In this document: in pieces, positions 25,750-35,553 of the stretch
Numbering within the stretch: the first letter of the stretch is position 1
Layout: every line of letters begins with the position of its first letter
NCBI GenBank assembly: GCA_024275145.1
Contig: JAJRZR010000070.1
Span: 1-50,261, forward strand
DNA: 50,261 nucleotides
Reading direction: 5' to 3'
Source: Deltaproteobacteria bacterium
GTDB lineage: Bacteria > Desulfobacterota > Dissulfuribacteria > Dissulfuribacterales > QOAL01
Notes under the pieces: model-generated
What the model was told of the DNA's origin: nothing
Database searches by the model: none
What the model saw: the letters and a program-made list of their open reading frames with translations, nothing else
Position numbers and translations under genes: made by a program

Positions 25750-27264
25750 TTACTTCTTATACTCCAACCGGTTCAGGGCGTTGAGATAGGCCCTGACACT
25801 GGCAGTAATAATGTCTGGATCAGCGCCCTGGCCTGTCACCACCTGGGAATCTTCCTGGAGCCTCACGGTCACCTCTCCCTGGGCATCGGTACCACCTGTG
25901 ATCGAATTCACCGTGAACCTGAGCAGCTGGCTCCTTGTTTCGGTGAGGCTGGCCACCGCCTTGAAGGCTGCATCAATCGGGCCGGCGCCTATACACGCGA
26001 CAACCTTCTCCTTACCGTCGATCTCTACGCCCACGGTAGCAGTAGGCCTGATACCGCTTCCACCAGCCACATGGAGATAGGTCAACCTGTAACGCTCGGG
26101 TATCCGCAACACCTCCTCAGCCACGAGGGCATCCAGGTCCTCAGGATAGATTTCCTTCTTCTTGTCCGCAAGGTCCTTGAATCTGGCAAAAACCCTGTCA
26201 ACCTCCTCCTGGGATAGGTCATATCCCATCTCATCAAGTCTGGCCTTGAGGGCATGGCGGCCTGAATGCTTACCAAGGACCAATCTGCCCCTTGCAAGTC
26301 CTATGTCCTTGGGATCCATGATCTCATAGGTTGTCCTTTCCTTGAGGACCCCGTCCTGGTGAATACCAGACTCATGGGCAAAGGCATTGGCACCCACAAT
26401 GGCCTTGTTCGACTGCACGCTCATGCCCGTTAAGGTGCTTACCAGCCTGCTCGTGGCCATTATCTGCCTGGTTTCTATACCTGTCTCGAAGGGCAGGCAG
26501 TCATGTCTGGTCCTTATGGCCATTACCACCTCTTCCATGGCGGTATTGCCAGCCCTCTCACCGATACCGTTTACGGTACATTCTACCTGCCTAGCCCCTT
26601 GATTTATGGCCGACAAAACATTGGCCGTAGCGAGCCCCAGGTCATTATGACAATGGATGCTGAGCACGGCCTTGTGGATATTAGGAGTATGTTCAACCAC
26701 ATATTTTATCATGCGCCCAAAATCCCAGGGTATTGCATAACCGACGGTATCCGGGAAATTAACTGTTGTAGCACCGGCATCTATAACCGCTTCAAAGACA
26801 TTGGAAAGTAAATCCAGATCGCTACGACTGGCATCCTCTGCTGAAAATTCCACGTTACTGGTATACCTTGCCGCATAGGCAACGGCAGAGCTTGCCATTT
26901 CAAGGACCTGTTCTCTGGTCTTGTTGAGCTTGTATTTGAGGTGTATGTCTGAAGTGGCAAGGAACGTATGAATCCTCGGATTTTCACCCTGTTTGATTGC
27001 CTCCCATGCGGTATCGATATCCCCTTGAAAGGCCCTGGCAAGGGCCGTTACCTGAAGGTTGCGCAATTCCTTGGCAAGTCTCTTAACGGCCTCAAAGTCC
27101 CCCGGAGAGGCCACTGGGAAGCCTGCTTCCAGGACATCTACGCCCAGTTTTTCCAACTGGCGACCAATCTGGAGCTTTTCGTCCACATTCAGTGAGACAC
27201 CTGGGGATTGTTCCCCATCTCTCAACGTAGTATCAAAAATTATTATCCTGCCTCTTTCAGTCAT
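25750..27264 (-). CDS. leuA: 2-Isopropylmalate synthase LeuA
   Basis: A 504-residue enzyme that condenses acetyl-CoA with 2-oxoisovalerate, the first committed step to leucine. The HMGL-like barrel starts with IIIFDTTLRDGEQSPG, has NFPDTVGYA, the metal motif HCHNDLGLA and GIGERAGN; the C-terminal 120 residues form the LeuA regulatory domain, ending near LNRLEYKK, where leucine feedback usually acts. Start chosen at ATG 27264, which overlaps the pssA stop (27257-27259) out of frame, a coupled arrangement. An in-frame ATG at 27276 is an alternative. Confidence 0.94.
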   Translation of the reverse strand: MTERGRIIIFDTTLRDGEQSPGVSLNVDEKLQIGRQLEKLGVDVLEAGFPVASPGDFEAVKRLAKELRNLQVTALARAFQGDIDTAWEAIKQGENPRIHTFLATSDIHLKYKLNKTREQVLEMASSAVAYAARYTSNVEFSAEDASRSDLDLLSNVFEAVIDAGATTVNFPDTVGYAIPWDFGRMIKYVVEHTPNIHKAVLSIHCHNDLGLATANVLSAINQGARQVECTVNGIGERAGNTAMEEVVMAIRTRHDCLPFETGIETRQIMATSRLVSTLTGMSVQSNKAIVGANAFAHESGIHQDGVLKERTTYEIMDPKDIGLARGRLVLGKHSGRHALKARLDEMGYDLSQEEVDRVFARFKDLADKKKEIYPEDLDALVAEEVLRIPERYRLTYLHVAGGSGIRPTATVGVEIDGKEKVVACIGAGPIDAAFKAVASLTETRSQLLRFTVNSITGGTDAQGEVTVRLQEDSQVVTGQGADPDIITASVRAYLNALNRLEYKK

Positions 27265-28075
27265 TGTCTTTACCATTGATATCCACGCCGCTGCCGGGCT
27301 TTGCAGGCTCAGGTGCATACTTTGGTTTTGAGGATGGAACAAGGGCCTTAAATGACATTATCACGGGCCCTGAAAGTACGTAGGCTACGGATAGGATAAA
27401 AAGTATCACCTTTGGTTCCAAGGCAATGATCATCATGGCCAGTATAAGCCCCACCATACCTGAGAATGGATGCCTGTAGAACCAGGCAATGTCCTTGAAA
27501 CTCTTGTACCTGACATTGCTAACCATGAGGAATGACAACCCGTAGACCATGAGCAGGACCGCATTATGCCGTATAGGTCCAAGGATACCTAGTTGCTGGC
27601 AAAAAAGTATGGACGTGGCTATCATGCCGGCGGCAGATGGACAAGGAAGCCCAAGGAAGTCCCTCTTGACCCCGGGATGACCTGTGCTCAGGGTATTAAA
27701 CCTGGCCAATCGCAGGGCGGTAGTGGCCACGTAAAGAAAGGCGGCAAGCCAGCCCAGGCGTCCGAAGCCCTGCAATCCCCATAAAAATGCAAGTATGCCA
27801 GGGGCTATCCCGAAGGAAACGAGGTCTGCAAGGGAGTCATATTCCGTACCAAACTTGCTGGTCGAGCTGGTCATGCGTGCCACCCTGCCGTCAAGGCCAT
27901 CAAAGATCGCTGCAACCAGTATGGCCACGGCCGATGTCTGAAAATTCCCATCTATAGCAGCTATTATGGCATAAAAACCGCTAAACAGACTGGCAGATGT
28001 AAAAAGGTTGGGGAGCAGGTAGATACCCCGCCTTGTTTTCCTGGACCGATTTTCCATCGATTTCGAATCCTTCAT
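27257..28075 (-). CDS. pssA: CDP-diacylglycerol--serine O-phosphatidyltransferase
   Basis: A 272-residue membrane enzyme making phosphatidylserine from CDP-diacylglycerol and serine, the entry to phosphatidylethanolamine. The CDP-alcohol phosphatidyltransferase signature is complete: DGLDGRVARM then GTEYDSLAD with the metal-binding Asp residues, between hydrophobic helices. A basic N-terminus precedes the first helix. The usual partner gene psd is not beside it, although the 1.06-kb gap upstream is where psd often stands in related operons. It overlaps leuA by eight bases. Confidence 0.93.
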   Translation of the reverse strand: MKDSKSMENRSRKTRRGIYLLPNLFTSASLFSGFYAIIAAIDGNFQTSAVAILVAAIFDGLDGRVARMTSSTSKFGTEYDSLADLVSFGIAPGILAFLWGLQGFGRLGWLAAFLYVATTALRLARFNTLSTGHPGVKRDFLGLPCPSAAGMIATSILFCQQLGILGPIRHNAVLLMVYGLSFLMVSNVRYKSFKDIAWFYRHPFSGMVGLILAMMIIALEPKVILFILSVAYVLSGPVIMSFKALVPSSKPKYAPEPAKPGSGVDINGKDND

Positions 28076-29138
28076 CGTTCACACCACCTTGCCGACATGA
28101 CATTTGACACCACGCTCACTGACCTCCCTAACGCCCTTTTACCAGACCCGGTCGTTATTATATCGTTACTAATCCGCATGCTGCCGGAATAGATACGATT
28201 CCCTGAGTGTTTTTTAAGATCCGTTACCAGCATACAACCTTTCTAGCTGTCAGACCAGTTAATATGGATATACCTATGACCCCGTATCGGCGACAAGGAA
28301 ACCGAGGACCACATAGCATTTCGATGTGATTTGAAAGACGTTTGAATCGAACAGCTTGCCGTGAAAATATGCCCTTGACCGGTGCCATATCTTCGCGTCC
28401 TGAGGAGACGGCATGAATATACCAGCCTTTATAAAGGCTTGAGACAATATTTGGCCGAGAAATACATTGGTATCAGGGAAATCAATGCATACCGGCGTGT
28501 CCTCACCGCCCAAAATTATGTAAGGACACGCGCATAATCCCAAATTATACACTTCAAATGCCGAACAAAAATAATTTTCTTTTATTTAAAATACTTACGA
28601 GCATTCTGATATATATAGATATTTATCTAATCAATGATGCCTTAAATTCCAATCAAATTTGCTCGGCATCTGAAGCCGCAAAAGGCCGCGATTTCACCAA
28701 ATCTGCTGCCAGGGCATTGAGCACCGAAGTACATCTACCCCTTCCGCCTTGCATTTCTTGGTAAGCTTGCGAGCTACATTATTTGCCGTGAAAATGTGCC
28801 TTCCATCAGGGCTGTATTTTTATACCTGGGGTACCCGTACAATGTCCAGTCAGGTATGAAAGTTTGGGATAGTAATTCCAGATCATGTATCTTAAAGGTG
28901 CCTGGGGAAAGGATCTTATCTGGATGGAGCGGCTACTTGCAACCTTCCGCCTAAAGGGTGTGCTTCCCTGTCGCGCAATATTTTTAAGGGGCAACCACAC
29001 CTACCGAATCCGTCTTGTACCAGACGCTCAAGGTGCCAAAGCGCGTCTACGGGCTTCTGCCCCGTATCTGCGGCAGCCTTGACAACTACATACATGATAG
29101 ATAGGCCCCCCCTTGCCGGCTAGACGGTAGAGAGTTGC
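28076..29138. other. 1.06-kb gap between pssA and ilvC with coding-like relics
   Basis: No intact gene is convincing. On the minus strand short stretches read like protein in several frames. One, from about 29096 down to 28913, opens MYVVVKAAADTGQKP and stays open for about 60 codons; another, near 28825-28705, contains YSPDGRHIFTANN and VARKLTKKCKAEG before a stop. A 28300-28500 frame contains CIDFPDTNVFLGQILSQAF. The phrase HIFTA recurs in a second frame near 28360, where the DNA TTGCCGTGAAAAT is also repeated (near 28356 and 28784). The stretch 28556-28650 is AT-rich. A perfect GTGTCCT/AGGACAC pair flanks about 28496-28529. This looks like decayed DNA, family unknown. Confidence 0.5.
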
Positions 29139-30128
29139 CTATTTTTTCAACCAACTCATCATATTTCTCAGGCGTGAACCCACTTCTTCTATCGGATGTT
29201 CCTTTTCCCGTTGTCTCATGGCATTGAACGCCGGCCTGTTTACCTGATTCTCGAGCAGCCATTCCTTGGCAAAGTTTCCTGTCTGGATCTCCTCGAGTAT
29301 TCTGCGCATCTCCTTTCTGGTCTCCTGGGTAATGACCCTCTTGCCACGTGTAAGATCGCCATATTCAGCGGTATCGCTGATGGAATAGCGCATCTTGGAA
29401 AGGCCACCCTCATAGATGAGATCCACTATCAACTTCAGTTCATGACAGCATTCAAAGTACGCAATCTCAGGCTGATAACCAGCACTTACAAGGGTCTCAA
29501 AGCCTGCCTTGATGAGTTCGCTTACACCGCCGCACAGAACGCACTGTTCTCCGAACAGATCGGTTTCCGTCTCCTCCTTGAAGGTGGTTTCAATAACACC
29601 GGCCCTGGCAGCACCTATTCCATTGGCATAGGCAAGGGCCAATTGAAGGGCCTTTCCACTCGCATCCTGGTGAACCGCAACGAGTGAGGGTACCCCAGCC
29701 CCTATCTCGTACTCCCGGCGAACCAGATGTCCAGGACCCTTAGGGGCTACCATGGCCACATCAACGGTTTCGGGGGGTACTATCTGGCCAAAGTGGATGT
29801 TAAAACCATGGGAGAAGAGCAACATGTTACCTGGCTCGAGATTTGGCTCTATGGCCTCTTTGTAAAGCGAGCCCTGGATATGATCCGGAACCAGGACCAT
29901 GATGACATCGGCCTTGCTGGCTGCCTCGGCCGCGCTCACTGGTGCGAATCCGTGCTTTACAGCAAGGTCGTAATTGGCCGAGCCAGGACGCTGCCCCACG
30001 ATTACAGAAAAACCGCTGTCCCGCAGGTTCTGGGCATGTGCATGGCCTTGACTGCCGTAACCTATAATCGCTATCGTTTTGCCCTCCAAGGCGTCCTTGG
30101 GCGCCTCCTCCTCGTAATAGATCTTCAT
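29139..30128 (-). CDS. ilvC: Ketol-acid reductoisomerase IlvC (class I)
   Basis: A 329-residue class I enzyme that isomerises and reduces acetolactate and acetohydroxybutyrate in valine and isoleucine synthesis. It has the NAD(P) loop [17 protein letters not shown], the Rossmann domain to about residue 180 and the knotted C-terminal domain with [14 protein letters not shown] and YECCHELK-like metal and substrate residues. The start ATG follows ilvN by about 20 bases. Stop at 29139, before the 1.06-kb gap. Confidence 0.95.
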   Translation of the reverse strand: MKIYYEEEAPKDALEGKTIAIIGYGSQGHAHAQNLRDSGFSVIVGQRPGSANYDLAVKHGFAPVSAAEAASKADVIMVLVPDHIQGSLYKEAIEPNLEPGNMLLFSHGFNIHFGQIVPPETVDVAMVAPKGPGHLVRREYEIGAGVPSLVAVHQDASGKALQLALAYANGIGAARAGVIETTFKEETETDLFGEQCVLCGGVSELIKAGFETLVSAGYQPEIAYFECCHELKLIVDLIYEGGLSKMRYSISDTAEYGDLTRGKRVITQETRKEMRRILEEIQTGNFAKEWLLENQVNRPAFNAMRQREKEHPIEEVGSRLRNMMSWLKK

Positions 30129-30147
30129 GGTTTCAGGATTCTCCTTC

Positions 30148-30633
30148 TCATGCTGTCTTTTTTTCTCTTATTATGGCTATGGTACCCGTTCGGGTTATCT
30201 CTTTGATTCCAAGTGGCTTGAGCAGCTCTATTACCGCCTTGAGCTTGGATTCAGGTCCGGTTATCTCTATCGTATAGGTCTTTGGACTAACGTCTACCAC
30301 CTTGCATCTGAAGATATCACACATCCTCAGGATCTCGGCCCTCGTTTCAGCCTCTGCCCTCACCTTTATGAGTGCCATCTCCCTTTCAACGAAATCGCCC
30401 TCGGATACATCCACCACCTTGTAGACATCAACGAGCCGGTTGAGCTGCTTGATAATCTGCTCTATGATGAAATCGTCACCAGAGGTTACCAAGGTGAGAT
30501 GGGAGAGTGTGGGATCAAGCGTGGCCGCAACGCTCAGGCTTTCGATATTGAAACCACGGCCGCTAAATAGCCCGGTGATCCTGGACAAGGCACCTGGGGT
30601 ATTCTCTACCAAGACAGACAGTGTATGTTTCAT
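30148..30633 (-). CDS. ilvN: Acetolactate synthase small (regulatory) subunit
   Basis: A 161-residue regulatory subunit with an N-terminal ACT domain ([23 protein letters not shown] cut at about residue 27; the core is NTPGALSR) and the C-terminal ALS domain with IRTGTIAI-like ending. It binds valine and activates the large subunit. It lies between ilvB and ilvC with short spacers on both sides, so all three are one operon. The symbol ilvH would fit equally well. Confidence 0.93.
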   Translation of the reverse strand: MKHTLSVLVENTPGALSRITGLFSGRGFNIESLSVAATLDPTLSHLTLVTSGDDFIIEQIIKQLNRLVDVYKVVDVSEGDFVEREMALIKVRAEAETRAEILRMCDIFRCKVVDVSPKTYTIEITGPESKLKAVIELLKPLGIKEITRTGTIAIIREKKTA

Positions 30634-30657
30634 AGGGAAAAGCTCCTTCCAGTCGAA

Positions 30658-32358
30658 TTATACCAGCAGCATTTCGGTGGTTGCCTTCCCTGCAGGAACC
30701 ATGGGGAAAACACCTTCTTCACGGGCAATTGCAAACTCCATTATTACAAGTCCATCGGTCTCAAGGCCCTTTTTCAAGACCGCCTCCACCTCTTCGGGTT
30801 TTTGCGCCCTGAAACCTGTGGCACCGTAGGACTCCGCCACCTTCACAAAATCCGGGGTGGTTTCGAATTTCGTTGCCGCGTAACGCTTCTCGTAAAAAAG
30901 CTCCTGCCACTGGCGGACCATTCCCAGGAACCTGTTGTTGAGGATAACTATCTTGACAGGCAGTTTTTGATCCATGGCAGTGGCCATCTCCTGGATGTTC
31001 ATCTGGATGCTGCCATCACCGGCTACATCAACTACCAGTTTGTCAGGGAAGGCCATCTGTGCCCCGATTGCCGCTGGGAAGCCATAGCCCATGGTGCCCA
31101 AGCCACCTGATGTCAAAAAGGTCCTTGGCTTGTCGAATTTGTAGAACTGGGCGGTCCACATCTGGTTTTGCCCCACCTCCGTAGTAATAATGGCCCTACC
31201 CTTGGTCATTTCATAGAGTTTCTCTATTACATATTGGGGCTTTATTACCCCGGGTTCCTCCTTGTAACCCAGCGGATGTCTCTCTTCCCATGCCCTTATC
31301 TGTTCAAGCCAGGACTGATGTTGGTCACACCAGGCCTCTTCAGGACGACCCGCCACTTTCACCGCATTGACGAGTTTCCTCAAGGCCTTCTTACAATCAC
31401 CGACTATGGGTACATCGACCTTCACGTTTTTCTGGATGGATGTGGGATCGATATCTATATGGATAATCTTGGCAAAGGGTGCAAAGGCCTCGATCTTGCC
31501 AGTCACCCTATCATCAAACCTGGCCCCTACGGCGATTATCAGATCCGTATTCGCCATGGCCATGTTGGCACAATACGTACCGTGCATGCCCAGCATGCCA
31601 AGATTCAACTCATGGGTTCCAGGAAAGCCTCCCAGTCCCATAAGGGTCATGGTGACCGGTGTACATGTTCTCTCGGCCAACTCTCTCAGCTCATTATGGG
31701 CATCGGAGATGATAACACCGCCCCCTGCATAGATGACAGGTCTTTTGGCCCTTTCCAGCACACGGTAGGCACGCTCGATCTGCTTTCCATGTGGTTCTAT
31801 CACAGGGTTGTATGAACGAAGTTTGATCTTGTCTGGATACTCAAATTCTGCCTTTGCATTCTGCACATCCTTGGGCAGATCGATAAGGACAGGCCCGGGA
31901 CGGCCTGATCTGGCGATATAAAAGGCCTCTTTTATTGTGCGGGACAGGTCCTTCACATCCTTCACCAGATAGTTATGCTTGGTGCAAGGCCTGGTTATAC
32001 CTACAATATCTACCTCTTGGAATGCATCATTTCCTATGAGACCGGTTGGAACCTGTCCGGTAAAAATGACCATGGGAATGGAATCCATGTAGGCCGTTGC
32101 AATACCGGTAACGGTATTTGTGGCACCAGGGCCAGAGGTGGCTATACATACACCCACCTTTCCTGTTGCACGGGCATAACCGTCTGCCGCATGGGCCGCA
32201 CCCTGTGCGTGCCTTACCAAGACGTGTTTGATCGAACCATCCTTTTCCAGTTGGTCGTAGACGTCAATAATTGCGCCTCCGGGAAAGCCAAAAACCACAT
32301 CCACGCCTTCTCTCTTCAAGGCCTCCACAACCATTTCTTTACCGGTCATCTTTGCCAT
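30658..32358 (-). CDS. ilvB: Acetolactate synthase large (catalytic) subunit
   Basis: A 566-residue thiamine-diphosphate enzyme that condenses pyruvate with pyruvate or 2-oxobutyrate. Motifs are [14 protein letters not shown] at the start, [18 protein letters not shown], and the TPP-binding [15 protein letters not shown] followed by [13 protein letters not shown]. Length is standard for IlvB. A sigma70-like promoter lies about 35 bases upstream, and ilvN begins 24 bases after the stop. The upstream leader shows no run of branched-chain codons. Confidence 0.95.
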   Translation of the reverse strand: MAKMTGKEMVVEALKREGVDVVFGFPGGAIIDVYDQLEKDGSIKHVLVRHAQGAAHAADGYARATGKVGVCIATSGPGATNTVTGIATAYMDSIPMVIFTGQVPTGLIGNDAFQEVDIVGITRPCTKHNYLVKDVKDLSRTIKEAFYIARSGRPGPVLIDLPKDVQNAKAEFEYPDKIKLRSYNPVIEPHGKQIERAYRVLERAKRPVIYAGGGVIISDAHNELRELAERTCTPVTMTLMGLGGFPGTHELNLGMLGMHGTYCANMAMANTDLIIAVGARFDDRVTGKIEAFAPFAKIIHIDIDPTSIQKNVKVDVPIVGDCKKALRKLVNAVKVAGRPEEAWCDQHQSWLEQIRAWEERHPLGYKEEPGVIKPQYVIEKLYEMTKGRAIITTEVGQNQMWTAQFYKFDKPRTFLTSGGLGTMGYGFPAAIGAQMAFPDKLVVDVAGDGSIQMNIQEMATAMDQKLPVKIVILNNRFLGMVRQWQELFYEKRYAATKFETTPDFVKVAESYGATGFRAQKPEEVEAVLKKGLETDGLVIMEFAIAREEGVFPMVPAGKATTEMLLV

Positions 32359-32392
32359 AAACTTTACCCCTAACTATTCGAAATAAGCGCCT

Positions 32393-32421
32393 AACATATT
32401 CCTCTGGGCACTTGTTGTCAA
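32393..32421 (-). promoter_or_regulatory. Sigma70-like promoter for ilvB
   Basis: On the minus strand TTGACA (32421-32416) stands exactly 17 bases before TATGTT (32398-32393). The -35 is a perfect consensus and the -10 matches four of six. It is about 35 bases upstream of the ilvB ATG, so the transcript would have only a short leader. Confidence 0.7.
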
Positions 32422-32547
32422 TCAACTCGTGGGCAGAATTTACCTGCCGTATTTTTTACGAGGCATGATTGCCTGGCAACTGATCCCTTAGGTATCAACC
32501 TGAACTAATCACATAAATAATTTTGAAAATATTTGCAATTCATAAAA

Positions 32548-32668
32548 TCGACTATCCCAGATCGCGCAGCTACTGAATGCTTTTGTTGATATGTTGTTAC
32601 ACCTTTTGGGTGCGTCATAGGAAGCACCAAAATGTAACTCAGCAAAATTCTATTTATTCGATAGTCGA
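32548..32668. repeat. 121-bp nested inverted repeat
   Basis: Outer arms TCGACTATC (32548-32556) and GATAGTCGA (32660-32668) are perfect complements. Inside, GTTACA (32596-32601), TTTTGG and TGC (32604-32613) pair with GCACC-AAAA-TGTAAC (32624-32638), with small bulges, around a ten-base loop. More weakly matched bases lie between. The symmetry suggests a small mobile-element-like palindrome or a regulatory structure. No target-site duplication is obvious. Fold strength was not calculated. Confidence 0.6.
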
Positions 32669-32839
32669 AATACATAATTTTGGATTGAATTGATTCTGGT
32701 GCGCTTCAGGCTGCAAGGCACCCTGAAAGGGCCTTCAAAAATATTACTTCCTGAAAAGCTCAGCCCCTTCACTTCTATCCCCACATTTGTTATTCATTAA
32801 AGTTTGTGTAACTTACCACTGGTGAATGGACTGACGAGA

Positions 32840-34666
32840 ATGCATGGTATCGAGATAAACGAGTTTTCCGTCCTACTGAAGCATCCTGCCAAGAGGGCCG
32901 GCAAATGGCTACTCTATTGTATCCTGACCGGCGTATTTGCCGGAATTGGCTCGGTGACGTTCCATTATCTCTGCCATTTTGGTCACTTTTTCTTCCTGGA
33001 TTACCTGGCTGGATACCACCCAAGCCATCCGGCAGGCGATCCCCCGCTGTTCTCTCATAGCTCCCACGAGCTAAGGCCCGTGATTCTATGGATGATACCC
33101 GCAGTTGGAGGATTGCTGAGTGGATTGCTCGTATACCTGTTCTGTCCGGAGGCCCAGGGGCATGGAACAGACTCTGCAATCAAGGCATATCACTTCAAAA
33201 ATGGACTGATCAGCCCCAGGGTACCATTGGTAAAGACTATAGCATCATTCTTAACCTTAGGCACAGGGGGATCGGGCGGAAGCGAGGGTCCCATATGCCA
33301 GATTGGAGCAGGCCTGGGTTCACTGCTTGCTCAAAGGCTTGGCCTCACACGTAGGGAAATGAGAATTCTCATGGCAGCCGGCATGGGAGCTGGCATTGGC
33401 AGCATCTTCAGGGCCCCCCTTACAGGGGCCTTGTTCGCAGCAGAGATATTATACAGCGAGCCGGAATTCGAGGCAGACGTAATCATACCTACTGCCATCG
33501 CCTCAACCATAGCCTATTCCCTTTTCTGCTCCGTCTATGGATGGGGCTCCCTGTTCCGTGCAGAAGATTTTAAATTCGACAACATATTGGCACTTGGCCC
33601 CTATACGGTCTTGGCAGGTGCGGTAACCATCGCTGCCTTCCTTTTCGTCAAAATATTCTGGGGTACACATGATTTCTTTCAGGCCCTTGCCATACCGATG
33701 TGGGTAAAACCTGCCATAGGAGGCATACTCACCGGCACACTAGGGCTTTTCCTTCCGCAGGTGTTGGGCTTCAGTTACGGGTTCATACAACAGGGACTGA
33801 ACGGCAACGTCTCCCTGGTACTGTTCCTGCTCGTGGCCTTTGGAAAGATACTGGCCACCTCTTTCTCTATAGGCTCGGGAGGCAGTGGAGGCGTTTTCGG
33901 TCCATCAGTGGTAATAGGTGGTTGTATCGGCGGGGCGGTAGGGCTTTTCTTCCATCAGGTTGCACCTGATATCGTAACCAGTGCTACTCCCTTCATAATA
34001 GTGGGCATGGCAGGTTTTTTTGCCGGCAGTTCCAACGTCCCCATTACCGCTGTCATCGTGGTCAGCGAAATCACCAGCTCTTACCACCTCTTGTTGCCGA
34101 GCATGCTGGTTTGCAGCATGAGTTACTTTTTGTGCAGAAGGTGGAATCTGTACCGGGCACAGGTACCTAACAAGGTAGCCTCACCTGCCCATAAGGGTGA
34201 TTTCATCACGGACGTGCTGGAAGACATCAAGGTCAGGGACATATTCAACCCTGCCAGGACATTTGCAGTCATTCCGGAGGACATGAGTTTTTCTCAATTC
34301 TGCAAGTTCTTCAGGTTCACGGATCAACATTATTTCCCAGTAGTAGACAGGGAAGGAAGGCTTTCTGGAATATTCTCCATAAATGATATCCGTCACTGCC
34401 TCTTTGACGACGTGGATCTTGGACCGCTAGTCATAGTGAAGGACATAGCCAGGAAGGATGTGATAACCACTACCCCATCGGAGGATATAAATTCCCTGCT
34501 GCAAAAGTTTACTGTCAGGAACATCGACAGGATACCCGTGGTAAAAGATGATGATCCAACCCAGTTCCTGGGCATGATCAGCAGGAGGGAGGTCATAGCG
34601 TTCTACAACAAGTCATTGAATGATATGAAGGTCACGGCGTCAAAGAATGAACCCGTGCCATTTTAA
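32840..34666 (+). CDS. ClC-family chloride channel/transporter with tandem CBS domains
   Basis: About 609 residues. The membrane part (about 20-450) has ClC selectivity motifs: GSGGSEGPICQIG, with the likely gating Glu149, and GSGGSGGVFGPS later. The C-terminal region (about 460-600) has two CBS domains, beginning VRDIFNPARTF and IARKDVITTTP, which often bind adenine nucleotides and gate the channel. It may move chloride, fluoride or another anion. ATG 32840 is preceded only by a weak GACGAG; GTG 32822 is an alternative. It stands alone, divergent from ilvB and convergent with the ribosomal cluster. Confidence 0.9.
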   Translation: MHGIEINEFSVLLKHPAKRAGKWLLYCILTGVFAGIGSVTFHYLCHFGHFFFLDYLAGYHPSHPAGDPPLFSHSSHELRPVILWMIPAVGGLLSGLLVYLFCPEAQGHGTDSAIKAYHFKNGLISPRVPLVKTIASFLTLGTGGSGGSEGPICQIGAGLGSLLAQRLGLTRREMRILMAAGMGAGIGSIFRAPLTGALFAAEILYSEPEFEADVIIPTAIASTIAYSLFCSVYGWGSLFRAEDFKFDNILALGPYTVLAGAVTIAAFLFVKIFWGTHDFFQALAIPMWVKPAIGGILTGTLGLFLPQVLGFSYGFIQQGLNGNVSLVLFLLVAFGKILATSFSIGSGGSGGVFGPSVVIGGCIGGAVGLFFHQVAPDIVTSATPFIIVGMAGFFAGSSNVPITAVIVVSEITSSYHLLLPSMLVCSMSYFLCRRWNLYRAQVPNKVASPAHKGDFITDVLEDIKVRDIFNPARTFAVIPEDMSFSQFCKFFRFTDQHYFPVVDREGRLSGIFSINDIRHCLFDDVDLGPLVIVKDIARKDVITTTPSEDINSLLQKFTVRNIDRIPVVKDDDPTQFLGMISRREVIAFYNKSLNDMKVTASKNEPVPF

Positions 34667-34674
34667 CGATGATG

Positions 34675-34709
34675 AAAAAGCTCAGCCGCCTCTAAGGGCG
34701 GCCAAGCTT
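34675..34709 (-). terminator. Terminator-like hairpin, minus strand
   Basis: GCCGCC (34685-34690) pairs with GGCGGC (34697-34702), extended by AAGC/GCTT outside an unpaired gap. On the minus strand it is followed by a run of five T (from AAAAA at 34675-34679). It may back up the stronger terminator 50 bases before it, or end the plus-strand channel gene without a T run. Confidence 0.45.
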
Positions 34710-34752
34710 GTCCATACTCCAACAGGTCCCCACAACACCACTTTTTACAAGG

Positions 34753-34791
34753 TTAAAAAAAACGCCCTCAAAGCATGGCTTCGAGGGCGTT
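34753..34791 (-). terminator. Rho-independent terminator of the ribosomal cluster
   Basis: The hairpin at 34761-34791 has 14-base arms (AACGCCCTC... and ...GAGGGCGTT) with one mismatch and a three-base loop. On the minus strand it is followed by eight T (A run at 34755-34762, sharing two bases with the stem). It stands about 125 bases after rplQ and is clearly the end of the alpha-operon transcript. Confidence 0.85.
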
Positions 34792-34915
34792 CATGGCCCA
34801 AACAAAATATTCAATTTTTTATTATCTTTTTCTAGCAAACTGCCTGTTTTTTGTCAAGGCAATTTATACGGAGAAGGCCGCCCTTAGACGAAGAGCGTTT
34901 TCACGTGTCTCTTTC

Positions 34916-35551
34916 CTATTTTCCCGATCCCTCCCCTCCTTCAGGGGTATCTTCTGATTCAGTTAACTTTTCCTCGGAAGCCTCTGGCTTGCCCCCTTCT
35001 TGCACTTCATCGGCATCCACAGACTCCTCCACGGCCTCAGCCTCTGGCACGGATGACTCGCCAGCCGGCGCCTTCACCTCATGGGTTTCCTCTTTTGTCT
35101 TGGCCATAGGTTCAGGCTGTGCCTCGGGAATGATCTTTTGCCCCTCCGGTTGCCTGGAGGAAGCAGGCCTTTTCCTGGCCTTAGGACCTGGAAGAGACTC
35201 AGTCACCAGTTCAATGATACACATCATTGCCCCGTCACCCAACCTGGGACCTGTACGTACTATTCTGGTATACCCGCCATTTCTATCGACAAACATTGGA
35301 CTGAGTTCGCCAAAGAGCCTGGCAACCACCCCCTTGTCCCTTATCACCGAAAGTGCCTGCCTCCTGGCATGGAGTGTCCCGTTCTTTCCTAGTGTAATCA
35401 TCCTGTCGGCAAGAATTCGCACTTCCTTGGCCCGGGTCACGGTAGTTTGTATCCTCCCATGTTCTACCAAGGATGTCACCATATTCCTGAGCATTGCCTT
35501 ACGATGCGCCGTCTTACAGCCAAGCCGGCGACTTCTTCTACGATGCCTCAT
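34916..35551 (-). CDS. rplQ: Ribosomal protein L17 with long acidic C-terminal extension
   Basis: Residues 1-118 are a normal L17: [36 protein letters not shown] and [15 protein letters not shown]. Usual length is about 115-130 residues. Here the protein runs to 211, with about 90 extra residues rich in Glu, Pro, Ala and Lys and no hydrophobic core, so the tail is probably disordered. L17 sits near the exit tunnel of the 50S subunit. It is the last gene of the alpha operon, two bases after rpoA. The extension is in frame with no frameshift seen, so it is native. Confidence 0.94.
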   Translation of the reverse strand: MRHRRRSRRLGCKTAHRKAMLRNMVTSLVEHGRIQTTVTRAKEVRILADRMITLGKNGTLHARRQALSVIRDKGVVARLFGELSPMFVDRNGGYTRIVRTGPRLGDGAMMCIIELVTESLPGPKARKRPASSRQPEGQKIIPEAQPEPMAKTKEETHEVKAPAGESSVPEAEAVEESVDADEVQEGGKPEASEEKLTESEDTPEGGEGSGK

Positions 35552-35553
35552 AT

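Larger units (their letters stand above)
32359..32839. other. Divergent region between ilvB and the ClC channel gene
   Basis: No gene on either strand. It contains the ilvB promoter (32393-32421) and a 121-bp nested inverted repeat (32548-32668), each listed separately. The rest is AT-rich, with no clear plus-strand promoter for the channel gene. No T-box, leader peptide or other known riboswitch was recognised. Confidence 0.6.

Noticed and set aside
32359-32822. T-box or leader-peptide attenuator before ilvB
   Set aside because: No run of Leu/Ile/Val codons and no T-box-like core; the promoter is only about 35 bases upstream of the start.
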